64,000 bases of DNA from Pyxicephalus adspersus. Its lineage: Eukaryota > Chordata > Amphibia > Anura > Pyxicephalidae. The translations under genes were made by a program, and so were the position numbers. This document shows, piece by piece, positions 52,492-64,000 of this stretch; positions within the stretch are counted from its first letter, which is position 1; the number at the start of each line of letters is the position of its first letter. The stretch lies in contig NC_092861.1 of assembly GCF_032062135.1 (NCBI RefSeq), positions 144,795,770 to 144,859,769 on the forward strand, written 5' to 3'. The notes below the pieces were generated by a model that saw only the letters and a list, made by a program, of their open reading frames with translations, searched no databases and was not told the origin of the DNA.

Positions 52492-53532
52492 ATGTATGTA
52501 TAATGCACCTATTTATATGTACACCCACTATTTATATTTAACATATTTCATACACTCACTTTGGGTAAGTATATAATATACAGCACTAGTCACAGTTAAA
52601 GCACAAAATAAATGTAAAAATAACAACAAAAATATATGAACATGATATAATAATATAAAAATTTTATGATGCATTTTAAAAAATGCCCAGGTTAGGGTCG
52701 GCATGCAGAAAACACCGCACATAAGCAAACATTTTCCTGGAAGAAAATGACTTTGATGAAGCAACCCCTTCAGACAGCGATTCTCTCTTTAACGCCGCAG
52801 GAACAAAAAGACAGAGGAGTCCTATTCAGTGAAATTAGGAATGGGAGATTTAGGTTAAAAGAGCTTTTTTCACAACAAGCCGGTGACTCATTTGCACCAC
52901 TCATGTATTCGAGTAGCATATGTTAAGTTCCCCATCTGGTTTAACAATCTACATCACAAGACTGCACATTTCCTGTTACCCTGGGCAAGCTCATTTTAAG
53001 CCTAAGGGAAAATCTTACCATTTTTCTCCGATTATCTTTACAAAAAAAAAGAATATTGTGATTTTAACAGAGAGAAAAAAAAGGGTAGACTGCAGCAGAG
53101 ATACCGCACGAATTAACGGAAAAAAAAGTTGTTTATTGAATTAGAGTTTTAAATGCCTGAAAAATAATTACGGTGAAACATATACCGCTCCCCAAAAAAA
53201 ATAATTTTGCAGACGTTCCACAATAATGGCGCCTCAATGTGAAAAACATACATTTGGCGCCATAAATCTGTCGACACACAAAACATATTTCGGGATGTAT
53301 GGGGCAAAATAGGCATCCTATTCTGGTGTTGGCGGAAAGGATTTCACTTTCATCCCCCCAACTATCGAGGAAGGGGAATTTAATTCACTTCTGTCATTTT
53401 AGTATTATTATTGCGGGTTTGTATTTACAACCATTCTGTATGTATGTGTACAGGAGAGCCTACAATAGGACGGTAAAGGGATACAATTGGGATCTCTGTA
53501 CCACAAATCCAATGTGAGCCCTATTAAACCTT
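52490..53532. other. Intergenic; non-repetitive island at about 52750-53110
   Basis: 52.75-53.11 kb (CAGACAGCGATTCTCTCTTT, ACAAGCCGGTGACTCATTTG) shows balanced composition, no ORF and no repeat signature. It is a candidate regulatory or conserved element, by impression only. Confidence 0.4.
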
Positions 53533-53687
53533 TGGAGCTCTATTTATAAGACAGCAAATTTAACATTGGCTGAAACATTCACTAGAGGAGATTTTTCCAG
53601 GTCCATGTGTTTCAATGGTAGTAATTGATTCCCCACCATCGAATTTTCAGTGAATGTCAGATTCACGGCTTTATAAATAGGCCCAAA
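53533..53687. repeat. Possible short DNA element (TTTATAAATAGGCCC end)
   Basis: The left side has CTCTATTTATAAGACAGC and the right end CGGCTTTATAAATAGGCCC, which are inverted over about 12 bases. Confidence 0.5.
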
Positions 53688-54311
53688 GTAGCCAATTCAC
53701 CCAAATCTGGTTATTTTTTTATATAGACATCGGGGTGTAAAGCCGAGGTAATCCCAATCACTAAAATATCATAAAAGCTTCAACATGTTTTATAATTGCA
53801 ATTATGTTTACATTTTTTATATATAGCTTTTATTAAAATATTTCCTTGCCTTGGCGGACATAGGGAGGTGCAAAGTGTGCCACTGCATGAGAGTCCTGGA
53901 CTGTCCCCAGCAAACAGGGGCAGCAAGGCAGTTTGGCAGGAAGGGGGGCCCAAGGAAGTCCTGAACAGGACCCAATGTTGACTACAGCAGCCACTGTTGG
54001 CAACCCTACCTTGCCTAGGCACATCATGTTAAATGGTGACAACAATCAGCCCGTGTCTTCCATTTGTGCTTATTATGCATTGTCACATCATATTGCTTCC
54101 GTGTAATATTTTAATGAAAGCTGCAGATTGCAAATATTGAAACTAACTTTTGAGATGATATCAAGTATGGAGACGAGTGGCACACCCTGCCATGTCCCAT
54201 TTTCGAATTATAACATTATTATTAATTGGTATAATAATTAATAAAATATAATACTATAAAAAACTGAATCTGCAGTCCTTCCAAATTAGAGACAGCTGGG
54301 GGTAAGACATG
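53688..54311. other. Intergenic, no gene seen
   Basis: 53.85-54.0 kb is GC-richer, with overlapping ORFs on both strands and no domain. AT-rich elsewhere. Confidence 0.5.
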
Positions 54312-54597
54312 GGACAGCCCCCTCAAATCGGGGGCAGTTGGGAGCAATAAAGAGGGACAGTCCCTCAAAATTATGGGCAGTTGGTATGAAGAGTGACAGT
54401 CCCCCCAAATCAGGGGCAGTCAGGAGGTTTGAAGAGGGACAGTCTCTCCAAATCATGGGTGGTTGGGAGGTATGAAGAGGGACACTCTCTCCAAATCAGG
54501 GGCAGCCGGGAGGTATTAAGAGGGACAATCTCTCCAAATCAGGGGCAGTTGGGAGGTATGAAGAGGGACAGTCTCTCCAAATCAGGGAGGTCTGATA
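54312..54597. repeat. Minisatellite, about 43-bp unit, about 6.5 copies
   Basis: Unit TCTCCAAATCAGGGGCAGTT GGGAGGTATGAAGAGGGACAG. Later copies are nearly identical; the first ones (54312-54400) are diverged and shorter. The 43-bp period shifts frame at every unit, so the ORF at 54393-54632 is a by-product. Confidence 0.92.
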
Positions 54598-56560
54598 TTA
54601 CAGTTTACTGTATATGTGAGTTTAGTGAATAGGATTACATACATGAAAGTGCAATCAATCCATCAAGCGATCCATTATTTAATCAATCAAAGCAATTCCA
54701 AGCAAACAGCAATTCACAATGTGCCTTCGCTGAAAAAGAAATGTACTTTCCCTTTAACAAAACCTCACTTTTCACATAAGCCCGTACATAAAATACAGGT
54801 CTGTTGTTTGCAAATTTTCCCATGGTGAGCTTAACCCTGAATCTCTTCTTTGCAGAACCTTTAACGTACAGATAAGCCTTTTTTTACGTTTAAACGACAA
54901 ACACAATCTGTAGATTTATACCAGGAAGGAATCTTTTTTTTTTTTCTCTCTCTTTTTTGCTGGTAAGAGCAAAAAAAAAACCCAGTCAAGTGAAAAATGC
55001 CAAAAAAGCTTAAAAATCCAGCCAAATATCCAAGGGCGGAGATGGCCTTTGACCTCTCTCTACTGGAACTGAACAGAGCTTGAACGTAGGACAGTAACAA
55101 AGAAATCCCAAGTAGATTTTAAAATGCTGTATAATATGTGGAGTCGCAGTGTCTGCATCGGCTGGTTCCAGAAAAACTCCAGCCATCAAGGCTCACCAAT
55201 CAGATTAAGGAAGGGGCCCCTGTTCCTTGACATTCAATGACCCAATGTGGGCAAATGTCCAAGGCATTGGGCAAGCCTTAACAGCCGTATTCCTATGGTG
55301 TTGGTGCAAAGTATATTTCTTTTGTAATTGCGTTGGCTTGGTTTTCTGTCACACATTGTAAAAAGTTTTGAAAACCATTGATATGAAGGGAACATTGGAA
55401 ATGTTTAGAGAGAAGGGCTTGTGTCGACTTTTCTATATAGAATAAATAGATTTAGCATGCAGATTCATTTTAACTGATACCTAATAGCAGCACATGAATG
55501 GATGGAAACAATACAACCCTGATCCTGGGAGGAAGAAGATTTCTCTATGTACAGCTAACTTCTTTTTTTTTAAGATCTAAGTCTAAATTATAAGTAGATT
55601 TATATAGAAGATAACATGTTTGTTCCTTTTTAAAACTTAATTGTTACTTTTATAATGCCATGGGTGATCAGATTTTGCATAGTGAGGATCAGTATAGAAA
55701 TGTACACACCCTACAGATCAATAACTCCAATTGACATACACCGCACATTCACTTTTATTGGAGCTGTGTTCTCCTTTTGGCCATTGCAGCAAAACTCTTT
55801 TGGTTTTGGTTTTATTGTGCTCTCCACCAACAAAGTGGCGAACACATCTATAAAGTGGGGATGATACTAATCACTGCTTTAATAAAGTGGTGTCCAGAGA
55901 AAAAGTGAACTGGTCATTATTTGTAAAAAGTGATCATGTCACTCTTATTGGACAATTGAATTTTTTTATTCAGAATGCAGATATAACAAAATCTTATTTG
56001 GGGTTAGCATACTCGCCAGTTTTAAACTCCATTGCATTAAAAGCATTGCATAAAATAAAATTATTTTATAATTTTTTCCCTTATAATAGTTATAATACAA
56101 TCACTTTCACCTTTTTTCTTTGCAGTTCAGTGCTGCTGATTTCTTTCAGCTTTATTTGCTGCACATTCTTCATCTGTACTGCGGAGTAACAGCGGCGGAC
56201 TAAGCCTGCACATTTGTGTTGTCTCAGTCGCTTGTACTCTTCCTCAAGGATAAGGGTGACAACTCAAGGGAACAATTTGGAGACAGTGGTCATCTTAAAA
56301 CAGGAAAATCTTGCAAAAGGATCTTCTTTACCAGATATTATTTTATCACAAAAGCTGCAGATTTAAAAAAAAAGTGAAAATTTTCTGAAATAAATTTTAT
56401 AAATTGAAATAAATCTTTTTTTACAAACACCCTTTGCAGCTCAATAGTGATTTTAAAAGTTCCAGTGGAACTTGGCAAACTCAATCATTTCATCATTTTC
56501 ATCAATCAGTTTTTTAATAAAGTTTCTTACTATAGTTTTTGACCTTATATTTACTGTATG
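54598..56560. other. Intergenic, no recognised gene
   Basis: 54.7-55.1 kb is non-repetitive with T-runs. ORFs 54861-55100 (-) and 55887-56189 (+) are hydrophobic or low-complexity readings without domain. Confidence 0.5.
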
Positions 56561-56738
56561 GGCCCATTTATAAATGTTTTTGCCCAGGATCCACCCAACA
56601 TTTACAGTTTTTTTCAAATACATTTAATAAAAATGTATTATCTTAAGATTTATGCATTTTCCAATTAAATTCAGCGTGAAAAATGTGTGAATTGTGGGTC
56701 AAAGTGAATCTTAAGTAATTCATTTAAAAATGGATCCC
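56561..56738. repeat. Possible short DNA element adjoining the Tc1-like copy
   Basis: Begins GGGCCCATTTATAAATG and ends ATTCATTTAAAAATGGATCCC; the ends are imperfectly inverted. The Tc1-like element begins right after it at a TA. Confidence 0.5.
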
Positions 56739-57826
56739 TATGAACTCACTGGACACTTTATAAGGTAGACCTGTTCAGCTGCTTGTTAACCCAAATATCT
56801 AATCAGCCAATCACGCAGTAGCAATTCAATGCATTTAGGCATGAAGACCTCAAGACAACCTGATGAAGTTCAAACTGAACATCAGAATGGGGCAGAAAGG
56901 TGATTTAGTGACTTTCAAGGTGGCATGGTTGTTGGCGCCAGGAAGGCTGGTCTGAGTATTAAAGAAACTTGTGATCTGCTGGAATTTTTACCCACAACCA
57001 TCTCTGGGGTTTACAGAGAATGGTCCAAAAAAGGAAATCCTCCAGTGAGTAGCAGTTCTCCAGGTCAAAATGCTTTGTTGATGGCAAAAGGTCAGAGGAG
57101 AATGGCCAGACTGGTCCGAGCTGATAAATAGGCAACAGCAAATTAACCACTTGTTACACCCAGAGGAGATCTCTGAACGCACAACATGCCCAACCTTGAA
57201 GCAGATGGACTACAGCAGTAGGAAACCACACGTTAGCACTCCTAACACCTAAGAACAGGTACCTAAGTCCTAAAATCTGACAGAATTACCAAAATTGGAC
57301 AGAAGAAGATTGGAAAAATGTTGCTTGGTCCAATGAGTCATTATTTGTGCTGTGACATTTGGATGGTAGGGTTGGAATTTGCCATCAACAACATGAAGCA
57401 TGGATCCATCCTGCTTTGTATCAATGGCTAAGGTTGTTGGTGGTTTAATAGTGTGGGGGGTATTTTCTTGGCACAATTTGGGCCCCTGAGTACCTGTTGT
57501 GCATGGTTTATATACCACATCTTATTATTTTTGTTGACCATATCCATCCATTTATGAACACAATGTAAACATCTTCTGGTATAGTTAGTTCCAGAAAGAT
57601 AACGCACCATGTCACTAAGCTCAGATCATCTCATAATAATTCCTTGAACATGACTATGATTTAACTGGACTCATATGGGAAGTGGTGGAATGGAAGATTC
57701 GCATCATTGACGTGCAACCGACAAATCTGCAGCAACGTTGTGATACAGTCATAACAATATGGACCAAAACACGGGTCCAAACTGGTACTAGGAATGTATA
57801 CCTAAAAAAGCCTCCTGAGCGTGTAC
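56739..57826 (+). mobile_element. Decayed Tc1-like (Tc1/mariner) transposon
   Basis: Left terminal sequence TCACTGGACACTTTATAAGG TAGACC; right AATGTATACCTAAAAAAGCC TCCTGAGCGTG. They are imperfect inverted repeats, each next to a TA (56739-56740, 57824-57825), the Tc1/mariner target. The 5' leader has ATCAGCCAATCACG and CATCAGAATGGGGCAGAAAG, as in a common vertebrate Tc1-like family. About 1.09 kb, shorter than the usual 1.2-1.6 kb because of internal deletions. Confidence 0.9.
56887..57790 (+). pseudogene. Tc1-like transposase remnant
   Basis: Family: DD34E transposase with an N-terminal paired-like DNA-binding domain. Seen: VVGARKAGLSIKETCDLLEF, then TTISGVYREWSKKGN and GQRRMARLVRAD (56925-57131) from the helix-turn-helix region. 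Further fragments follow in other frames, with readable pieces near 57355 (GGATGGTAGGGTTGGAATTT) and 57690 (GGAAGATTCGCATCATTGAC). Defects: a one-base loss near 56900 shifting the frame, a TAG at about 57129, a deletion near 57250, and a deletion near 57655-57675 removing the segment that should hold later catalytic acidic residues. The C-terminus is missing. Not functional. Confidence 0.9.
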
Positions 57827-60002
57827 ATTTATCAGACAGCAAAGCAGCTGCAAATCCTGGTGCTCCCTCTAATGTACATCCAACCTTATCCAACAAATTT
57901 TCTAACAGCATTGTAAACAAATATCAAAAAAATTAATGGATTTCAATGCACTTTTTTAATCGATTTTCATCATTTTCATGTAAAATATGGCATAGTGTAT
58001 TGCTGGAGGACACAAACCCAACTAAAGAACAACACATATACACATATTTCATGAAAGTGATTCCATGAGTGTTTTTGTGATGTAAATTTACTACGGGTCG
58101 TTTATTTCAGACACGCTTCATTTCTATAGTCTGATTGTCAGAGTTTAGTCTGCTTTGGTGTTAGGTACAACACAGCTAAACTTAGAGGAAATTCCAGAAT
58201 TCCCAGGTGAAGGGAAAACTGGTTTTACTCTAATGCCGATATAAAAATGCGGAAATGTAAATAGAAGTTCAGGTATTTCTATGTTTATCAAATCTCTGAC
58301 TCATCTGGGGTGATGGAATGTTAGCGTTCTTTCCTTCACTAGGCCATAACATCTTGGGCTTTGAGTATCTCGTTATTGATATACAAAGAGGAATTATTTT
58401 GAAGGTGACCACACACATCACAATATTCGATCTTCATAAAACCTTTGATACATTTCCCAACAGAAAGGTTCTATAGGGGACAAATGGCCTATTCAATCTA
58501 CGGTATATACAATCAGGTAGTCTCTCACAGCTGTTGATATATCTAACCTATACCTAGAATATAGACAATATGGCTGAGTGTACATGGACAGCCTTACTGT
58601 GGCAGCTGAAGCCAAGCGTACGTGTTTTCCCTAACTTAATACTTACCTTTAACCTGGTAATTGAGCCTCAGGGGCTTCTTATGTGGTGCACAGCATCCAT
58701 GTGCTGCATGTTGGCAGTTTTAGTGCACACCATATGGAAGCATGTGGAATGCCTGTTAGTCACCATGAAACTTTAAAGGGCAGTCAGTGGACGATAGGGA
58801 TATTGGCATATATTGGACGATAGGGATATTGGCATGGCCTTAAAGGGCAGTCAGTGGATGGCCACCAATTGCCCAATGACCACCTCCATGTCTTCCCTAT
58901 AGTTAACCACAAGCGGGACACAGAGTTCGTGGTTACCGGCTGTAAAGAATCAGTAACCACACTGGCTACCTGTGTAACCTAGGCCTAAATTTTTAAATAT
59001 ACTATACAATTTGGAAAACAATTAAGACATCCATGACCTCTCTAGCTGGATGTAAAGGTATTCATTCTCAAAGATCCTCCAAGAGCAAAACAAAAGTCAG
59101 GTAATGATCGTTTTTTAACAGTTTTGAAATACCCAATTCTGCAGCTAAACAACGTAACATGGAAAAAGCTTATTTTAACACTTTAGCACTCTGACAAATG
59201 ATCATTTATCTGTAATGGTGGAATTTATCCCACTAGCTAGCAATGTCAGAGGTACGACCAAGGTGGAAGGATTACCCTCCTTTCCTTCAACCAACCACCC
59301 CTAATTAACCCAATACCAACACATTCATTTTCAAACAAATTGGCCATGAAAACAATGTATACATAACATCTTTCAAAAAACTCTTCATAACATTTTCCAC
59401 AACATTTAAAAAAAATGTAAATGGGAGGTCAAAGAAGTGAAAGTTCATGAAAGCACCCAAAGAATCCTCTTATTCCTACATAGACCACTTTCCTTGTTTC
59501 CAAACCCTAGTAGCCATACTATAACTCGGGGACAATTTACACACAGCCTCTAAGGTCCTTTTAATCTCACTCCCTCTGTTATTTGTTACCAAATACCACA
59601 TTTCTAGGGAACACCACACCTCTGTTGGGCCCCTGATAAATAACAACTGCAACCCCTTCCTGGACCTTACACCATTCCCAAGCGGCCATGACAAACCAAC
59701 ACAAAAAAATCCCAACATATTCCGGGGAGGGAGGGTGGGTGAACCTCTACTTACATTTCCAGGCACAAACTGACCATAAACCCAACCTCGCTGCCCCAAA
59801 CTTTGAGCAGTCCCATCCCCACAGCTTACCTCCATCAATCAGGCAAGTTCAACCTTCTCCATCCTATCACTCCCCTATCCCTCTACTTTCAGTAAGCCCC
59901 TTCTCACCCTGTCATGTAGTCCCTTTGCCAATTGTATTTTTTCCTAGGCCTACTTTTCTCCTCACTGATTACTAGGATATTCTATTGTAAGCTGTGTCAG
60001 GG
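57827..60002. other. Intergenic, no gene seen
   Basis: 58770-58860 has a local duplication of GACGATAGGGATATTGGCAT and AAAGGGCAGTCAGTGGA. ORFs 59476-59838 (-) and 59688-59975 (+) are antisense to each other and show no domain. No LYPLAL1-like or other neighbouring-gene exon was recognised. Confidence 0.5.
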
Positions 60003-60073
60003 GTCCCCTAAGACCTGGAAGTTATTTCAAGGTATCCCCATCTTAAAAAGGTCAAGAAGGGATGGTTTAGAAG

Positions 60074-60345
60074 GTCATATTGGCACTCTGGCCTTTGCAG
60101 TGCTAGGTTCTAGGTTTGGATTTTGGCCAGGGCACTATCTGCATGGAGTTTGCATGTTCTTCCTGTGTTCTTGTGCATATCCTCAGGGTACACTACTTTC
60201 CCCCCACATTCCAAAAACATGTAGTTAGGTTAATAGGCTTCCCCCTAATTGACCTTAGACTGTGGTAAAGATATGTGATTATGAAGGACAGTTAGTGACA
60301 TACCTATGGACATTGTAAAGAGCTGTGTAATAAGTTATTACTGTA
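60074..60345 (+). repeat. tRNA-headed SINE, copy 5
   Basis: TTGGCACTCTGGCCTTTGCA, TTCTAGGTTTGGATTTTGG at the B-box position, GCACTATCTGCATGGAGTTT, AAAACATGTAG, then a decayed tail (GAAGGACAGTTAGTGACAT). The segment just before it (60003-60065, GGTCCCCTAAGACC) resembles a hAT-type scrap. Confidence 0.82.
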
Positions 60346-61422
60346 TTGAGAACTGAGAATGGCCCACAAAAAGGCATTTTTCAAGTTCCCTGATTTGGAA
60401 TAAAAAATGGTATGACCATAATTTCTATCTCCACCTACCATCTACCATTAAAATTAAAAAAAAAAGCTCATTGGCCCCAAATGATTATACCCTACCATAC
60501 ACCAAATACCAGACTTTAGGATTCTGGGGGAATTAGGAGAATTTAGCCTTCCATCACTAGGAGTGTAGTGCTACATATATATACATAGCACACATGAAAC
60601 ATTTTTAACATTTTTTTGTCTGGGGCGCAATCTGCCATTCCACCAGATTAGTGAATGTGAACTGTTTTCTTGAAACGATGCAGCTCAGCAATGTTAAGCA
60701 TTTTGCCAAATGGCCTGTATGTAATATTACCTATAAACCTTTCATGCAAGACAGACAGCTAAATGGGCCGATGCACAGCAAAGATGTCAAACAAAACGTC
60801 TAAGGTGAAAAGTCTACGAAGGCCTAACTGCTGTTAAGGAGGGATAATGCCTATGCTGAGTGACAGGCCCTCTTGTCTAAGCTCTCCCAGAATGTTGTGT
60901 GCGTTCCGTACATCTGGGAATTAATTCCACCTTCTGATGTTACTGAATTGTTATCAAGGTAGGAGATATTTTTTTTTTCAGTGCCGTGTTTTCAACCTGT
61001 TTGTTTTCAGTGCTGGCAGTTTTTTTTCCCATTGCGTTGCATATCATTTTCGGAATACCAAGCATTCCAGAAATTATGAAATACTTTAGCGCTGTGGAAA
61101 TCAGATTGCAGCTTGTGGGAATGAGCCATTCTTGGTTTACTTTACATAAGCTTTTTTTAATTTTATTTTTTTTTAACTTTTAGGATGCTACCCTGCATAT
61201 AGCATATTTTTATGATTTTATCAGTAAATATTAGCGGAAAATATGTAGATAGGAAAGAAAGACCTGCAGAGTATTTGTCAGAGGTTGATTCTGGTTTAGT
61301 TAAAATTCAGTGTTTCCTAAGGCTAAGAAGACTCTGTATTTTTATGGGGCTGTTCAATTCTTGGGCCACCATTGATCAAAATGGTAAGGGCAGCAGCAAA
61401 TTTTGTTAAGCCCTTTCAATGG
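60346..61422. other. Intergenic, no gene seen
   Basis: 60.6-60.96 kb is fairly balanced and non-repetitive. 61.0-61.4 kb has T-runs and short ORFs without domains. Confidence 0.5.
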
Positions 61423-61658
61423 TTTAACCTCCCTAGCGGTCTAATGCCCTCAAAATTTCCATGCAAAAAGAGGTACAATTTTTTGCTTGGAAATGTATTT
61501 TTCATTGTAGGGTGTAATTCTTAGGCATAACTCACTGATATTTAATACATTTAATAACAAACGTTAAATAAATCAGAAAAATCTGTAAAAAAAATAAAAA
61601 AAATATTTAAACATGTATTGTAACTGTATAGTATATATATATATATAGAAAATATTAT

Positions 61659-61701
<43 letters not shown>

Positions 61702-62045
61702 GAAAATTTCTTTGTATTGCACTCAATACAGCTATTTTGTATTGAATCCAATACAAAATTATTTGAATTTCCCACTGATCCTCCTGCCCGCACCGACTTA
61801 TGTACCGACGTCACTGGTAAACCCCGTAGATCTCGTCTCTGTACTTCGCGGCTGGAGATCGAGGAGGAAGGAGGTGTCCCCAGGACCTGCGGGGACCAGC
61901 AGGACACCGGGGGACAGTTACAGAACAAGGTAAGTGGGGTTTGTTTTTAGTTAAAAGCGACCCAGGGTGTGACTTGGAATTACCGCATTTTGCCTGGAAA
62001 ATCCACCCTGAATCACACTCGGGATGTCCACTGCGGGGGGGTTTC
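61423..62045. repeat. Possible non-autonomous DNA element with CCTCCCTAGCGGT terminus, carrying AT microsatellites
   Basis: Begins TTTAACCTCCCTAGCGGT, a terminus common in frog repeats and often flanked by TTAA, which would suggest piggyBac. 61631-61699 is AT/TTA repeat. 61770-62040 is GC-rich with ACCGACGTCACTGG and ACTCGGGATGTCCACTGCGG. The matching right terminus is unclear. ORFs on both strands here are products of the GC-rich core. Confidence 0.5.
61631..61699. repeat. AT-rich microsatellite
   Basis: TATATATA runs separated by GAAAATATTATTATT. Confidence 0.93.
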
Positions 62046-62278
62046 ATGAGTCGGAATAACAGCCAGGGTGGGTAAAATGGATTGCAGAGCTTTGTGCCAC
62101 TTATTGCTATATCCTGTGACTGTGTCTGTCACACTCCCAAGGTTTTTCATAGATCATAGTCTTCCAGATCAGCCATCTTTGACTATACCAAGTCTAATGG
62201 CACCTTCGAATATTGTTGATTCTCCTGCAGGGCATCAGGACTGTCTTCTCCATGATCAATTACTTAAACAAAGACAAT
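62046..62278. other. Intergenic spacer
   Basis: No repeat or gene recognised. Confidence 0.45.
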
Positions 62279-62682
62279 TTTTATTATTACTAATATTATA
62301 GGGGATTTATATAGCGCCGACATATTACACAGCGATGTACATTAAATAGGGGTTGAAAATGACAGTCAGATACAGACATTGACATGGGGAGCAGAAAGCA
62401 GCACACAATAGGAGGGGGGATATGGAATGGTGGGAAGTAGTGAGGGTTTTAAGAGATTGAAAGAGACGAGTAGGCAAGTTTGGAAAGATGGGTTTTAAAA
62501 GCTATTTAAGTGAGCAGAAAGTAGGAGCAAGCTGAAAAAGATGAAGAAGACCATTCCAGAGAGTTGGGCAGCTCTAGAAAAGTCTTGGAGCTGTGGGTAT
62601 GATGAGGTTATGAGTGAGGAAGTCATTAGTAGGTCATTGGAGGAGCAAAAAGAGCAGCTAGGGGGGTATTTTTTCATCAGGT
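62279..62682 (-). mobile_element. L2-type LINE 3' end with ORF remnant, copy 3 (minus strand)
   Basis: On the minus strand: SSNDLLMTSSLITSSYPQLQ DFSRAAQ, then, after a frameshift, AFKTHLSKLAYSSLSIS and stop. The 3' UTR follows, with AACCCCTATTTAATGTACA, TCGCTGTGTAATATGTCGG and CGCTATATAAATCCC. Parallel to the copy at 43.4 kb, with a shortened 3' UTR (the segment with GATTGTAAGCTC is missing). Confidence 0.82.
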
Positions 62683-64000
62683 GACAAAGGTAAGAGCTGT
62701 GGGAATGAAAGGGGCAAGAGCTGAAGGGAAGGGAAGCTGAAGGGAATTAAAGGCATAACCTTATTTAAAGGACCTCTCAAATCTATAGGTACCTAGAAAT
62801 CAAACAATGCAGAGACTCTATACTGTATTTTGCCATATTATCTAACAAAGCCGTTATAATAATGATAACACCTAACATTAGAAGGCTTTAAATGTGCATC
62901 AAATCCTCAGGGTCATTCACCCTTCATTGTGCATTATTAAGGCTCAGATGGGTCGATTAAAATTTAAATGGGCTTTTTTATAGCAGAACCAATAAGGTTT
63001 ACCCCTGTCAACTAGTTCCTAAGATCATCAGACCCCTGGTCATTACTGAAATTGATTGGAGTGCTTGAAATCCTTTTTTGTACTGGTTTTTGCCTGCAGT
63101 GGCATTGCAGGGACAGTTTTTCAGAAGCTTCACGTGATGTCTCATGGAAGTCTACCACTTCCATAGACTCCAGTAGGTCTGGTTTTCAATGCTTTTGCAA
63201 GTGGCCACAAATTCATTTCCCAGCAGTTTGTAGTACAACAGCAGGGAATCGGATATCTCATGATGCATTACGACCAATGCAAGCCAAACAGGAAAAAAAC
63301 CCAACCACAAGCTAACTGCTTGCAAATGTCAGAACCATTACTAAACACTCCTGGGTATCCATTGGTTGGAGTTGGAATGGTTAACAGAATGGTTGCCAAC
63401 TTCCCATCTAGACTAAGCTTTACACACCCTTGGTAATGTGCATTATGGTAAGGCCATTTGGATAAAAAAAAGGTAATTTCAGACCTTCAGTTGACAGCAG
63501 TGGTCTACTGCAGGCTCAAATGTGCCTCCAACTGCTCCTATTCAACAGAATAGAAGTGGTTGGGAACCACTTTGTGCATAAGTCTGCAGGTGGTTAGGGT
63601 GATGTTGTGGTGGATTGCAGTCACAGATTCCTGAATGTAACAGGTTCCTTCTGGCTGCCCTTCAATGGCCAGCTCCTTTCATTGCCTCGAATGCAACTTT
63701 ATTCAACTGCAACTCACTGCAGTCATAACAAGATTGCTTCCTTTTATCCATCAACTTCCTAAAAACTTCAACCGAAGTCAATCGCATGACACACAAGTCG
63801 ACTGCAGTTGGGGTTGAACTGTGGCTGGCCTAACAACTGTAGGGTAAAACCGCATAGTATTGAAGAGGGGCAGCAGCCTGCGCAGTTATCAACTGCAAGT
63901 ATAAAAGGGGCCCAAGCTGCCAATGAACCAGAATGGTGAAAAAAGGAGATATAGCACTTTTAAGAGGCAGTACGGTAGTGTGCCATACTTGTGAAGCACA
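62683..64000. other. Intergenic to window end, no gene seen
   Basis: 63.05-63.32 and 63.48-63.86 kb contain CTGCAGT/CAACTGCAG-type motifs (TTCAACTGCAACTCACTGCA, CGACTGCAGTTGGGG) that recall 4003-4240 and may be a diverged repeat. ORF 63052-63315 has no domain. Confidence 0.45.

Noticed and set aside
54393..54632. ORF with repeated peptide over the 43-bp minisatellite
   Set aside because: The 43-bp unit changes frame at every copy, so the open frame is a by-product of a stop-poor unit.
57827..60002. Exons of a neighbouring gene downstream of tgfb2 (such as LYPLAL1)
   Set aside because: No hydrolase motif (GFSMGG, HGSGDSG) or other conserved peptide was seen in any frame. In mammals that gene lies hundreds of kb away.

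Overview
The window is vertebrate nuclear DNA. It has long AT-rich non-coding stretches, spliced exons with GT-AG borders, and many decayed transposable elements. The repeats point to an anuran amphibian: palindromic foldback elements ending in TTTATTAAA-type termini, short hAT elements, L2-type LINE 3' ends tailed with TATATAAAT and AAT repeats, and a short repeat reading roughly TTACATAG..GTTGAAAAAAGACATAG..ATCAAGTTCAACC. The species assignment is an inference from the repeats and from the diverged but recognisable gene. There is nothing bacterial, and no operon, CRISPR array or viral genome.

Only one protein-coding gene can be supported. This is the 3' part of the transforming growth factor beta-2 gene (tgfb2), on the + strand at 20198-23437. 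Five coding exons (133, 111, 181, 154 and 159 nt, the last including the stop) join in frame to 245 codons plus stop. They correspond to exons 3-7 of the mammalian gene. They encode the C-terminal half of the latency-associated peptide, the furin site RRKKR, and the complete 112-residue mature cytokine with all nine cysteines. Exons 1 and 2 and the promoter were not found and should lie upstream of the window. The 3' UTR begins at 23438, and the best distal poly(A) candidate lies near 26637.

Layout: 1-20197 is intron 2 and holds a degenerate telomere-like minisatellite (3626-4780), SINEs, palindromic MITEs and unannotated sequence. 20198-23437 holds the exons. 23438 to about 26660 is probable 3' UTR. 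From about 26.7 kb to the end is an intergenic repeat landscape: L2 LINE 3' ends (37.2, 43.4, 62.3 kb), tRNA-headed SINEs that share the L2 tail (11.5, 17.1, 34.6, 51.6, 60.1 kb), hAT-type elements (25.8, 32.5, 44.6, 46.4, 48.7, 51.1 kb), large foldbacks (39.0 and 44.1 kb), a decayed Tc1-like transposon (56.7-57.8 kb), two minisatellites (51.5-52.4 and 54.3-54.6 kb) and AT dinucleotide tracts. A few non-repetitive islands (about 42.4-42.9, 49.7-50.1 and 52.75-53.1 kb) are candidate conserved non-coding elements, by impression only.

The observations most worth checking are an 84-nt tgfb2 intron that is in frame and free of stops, the SINE/L2 shared-tail pair, a SINE inserted inside a minisatellite, a 298-bp hAT element with a perfect 8-bp target duplication, and two complex foldbacks.
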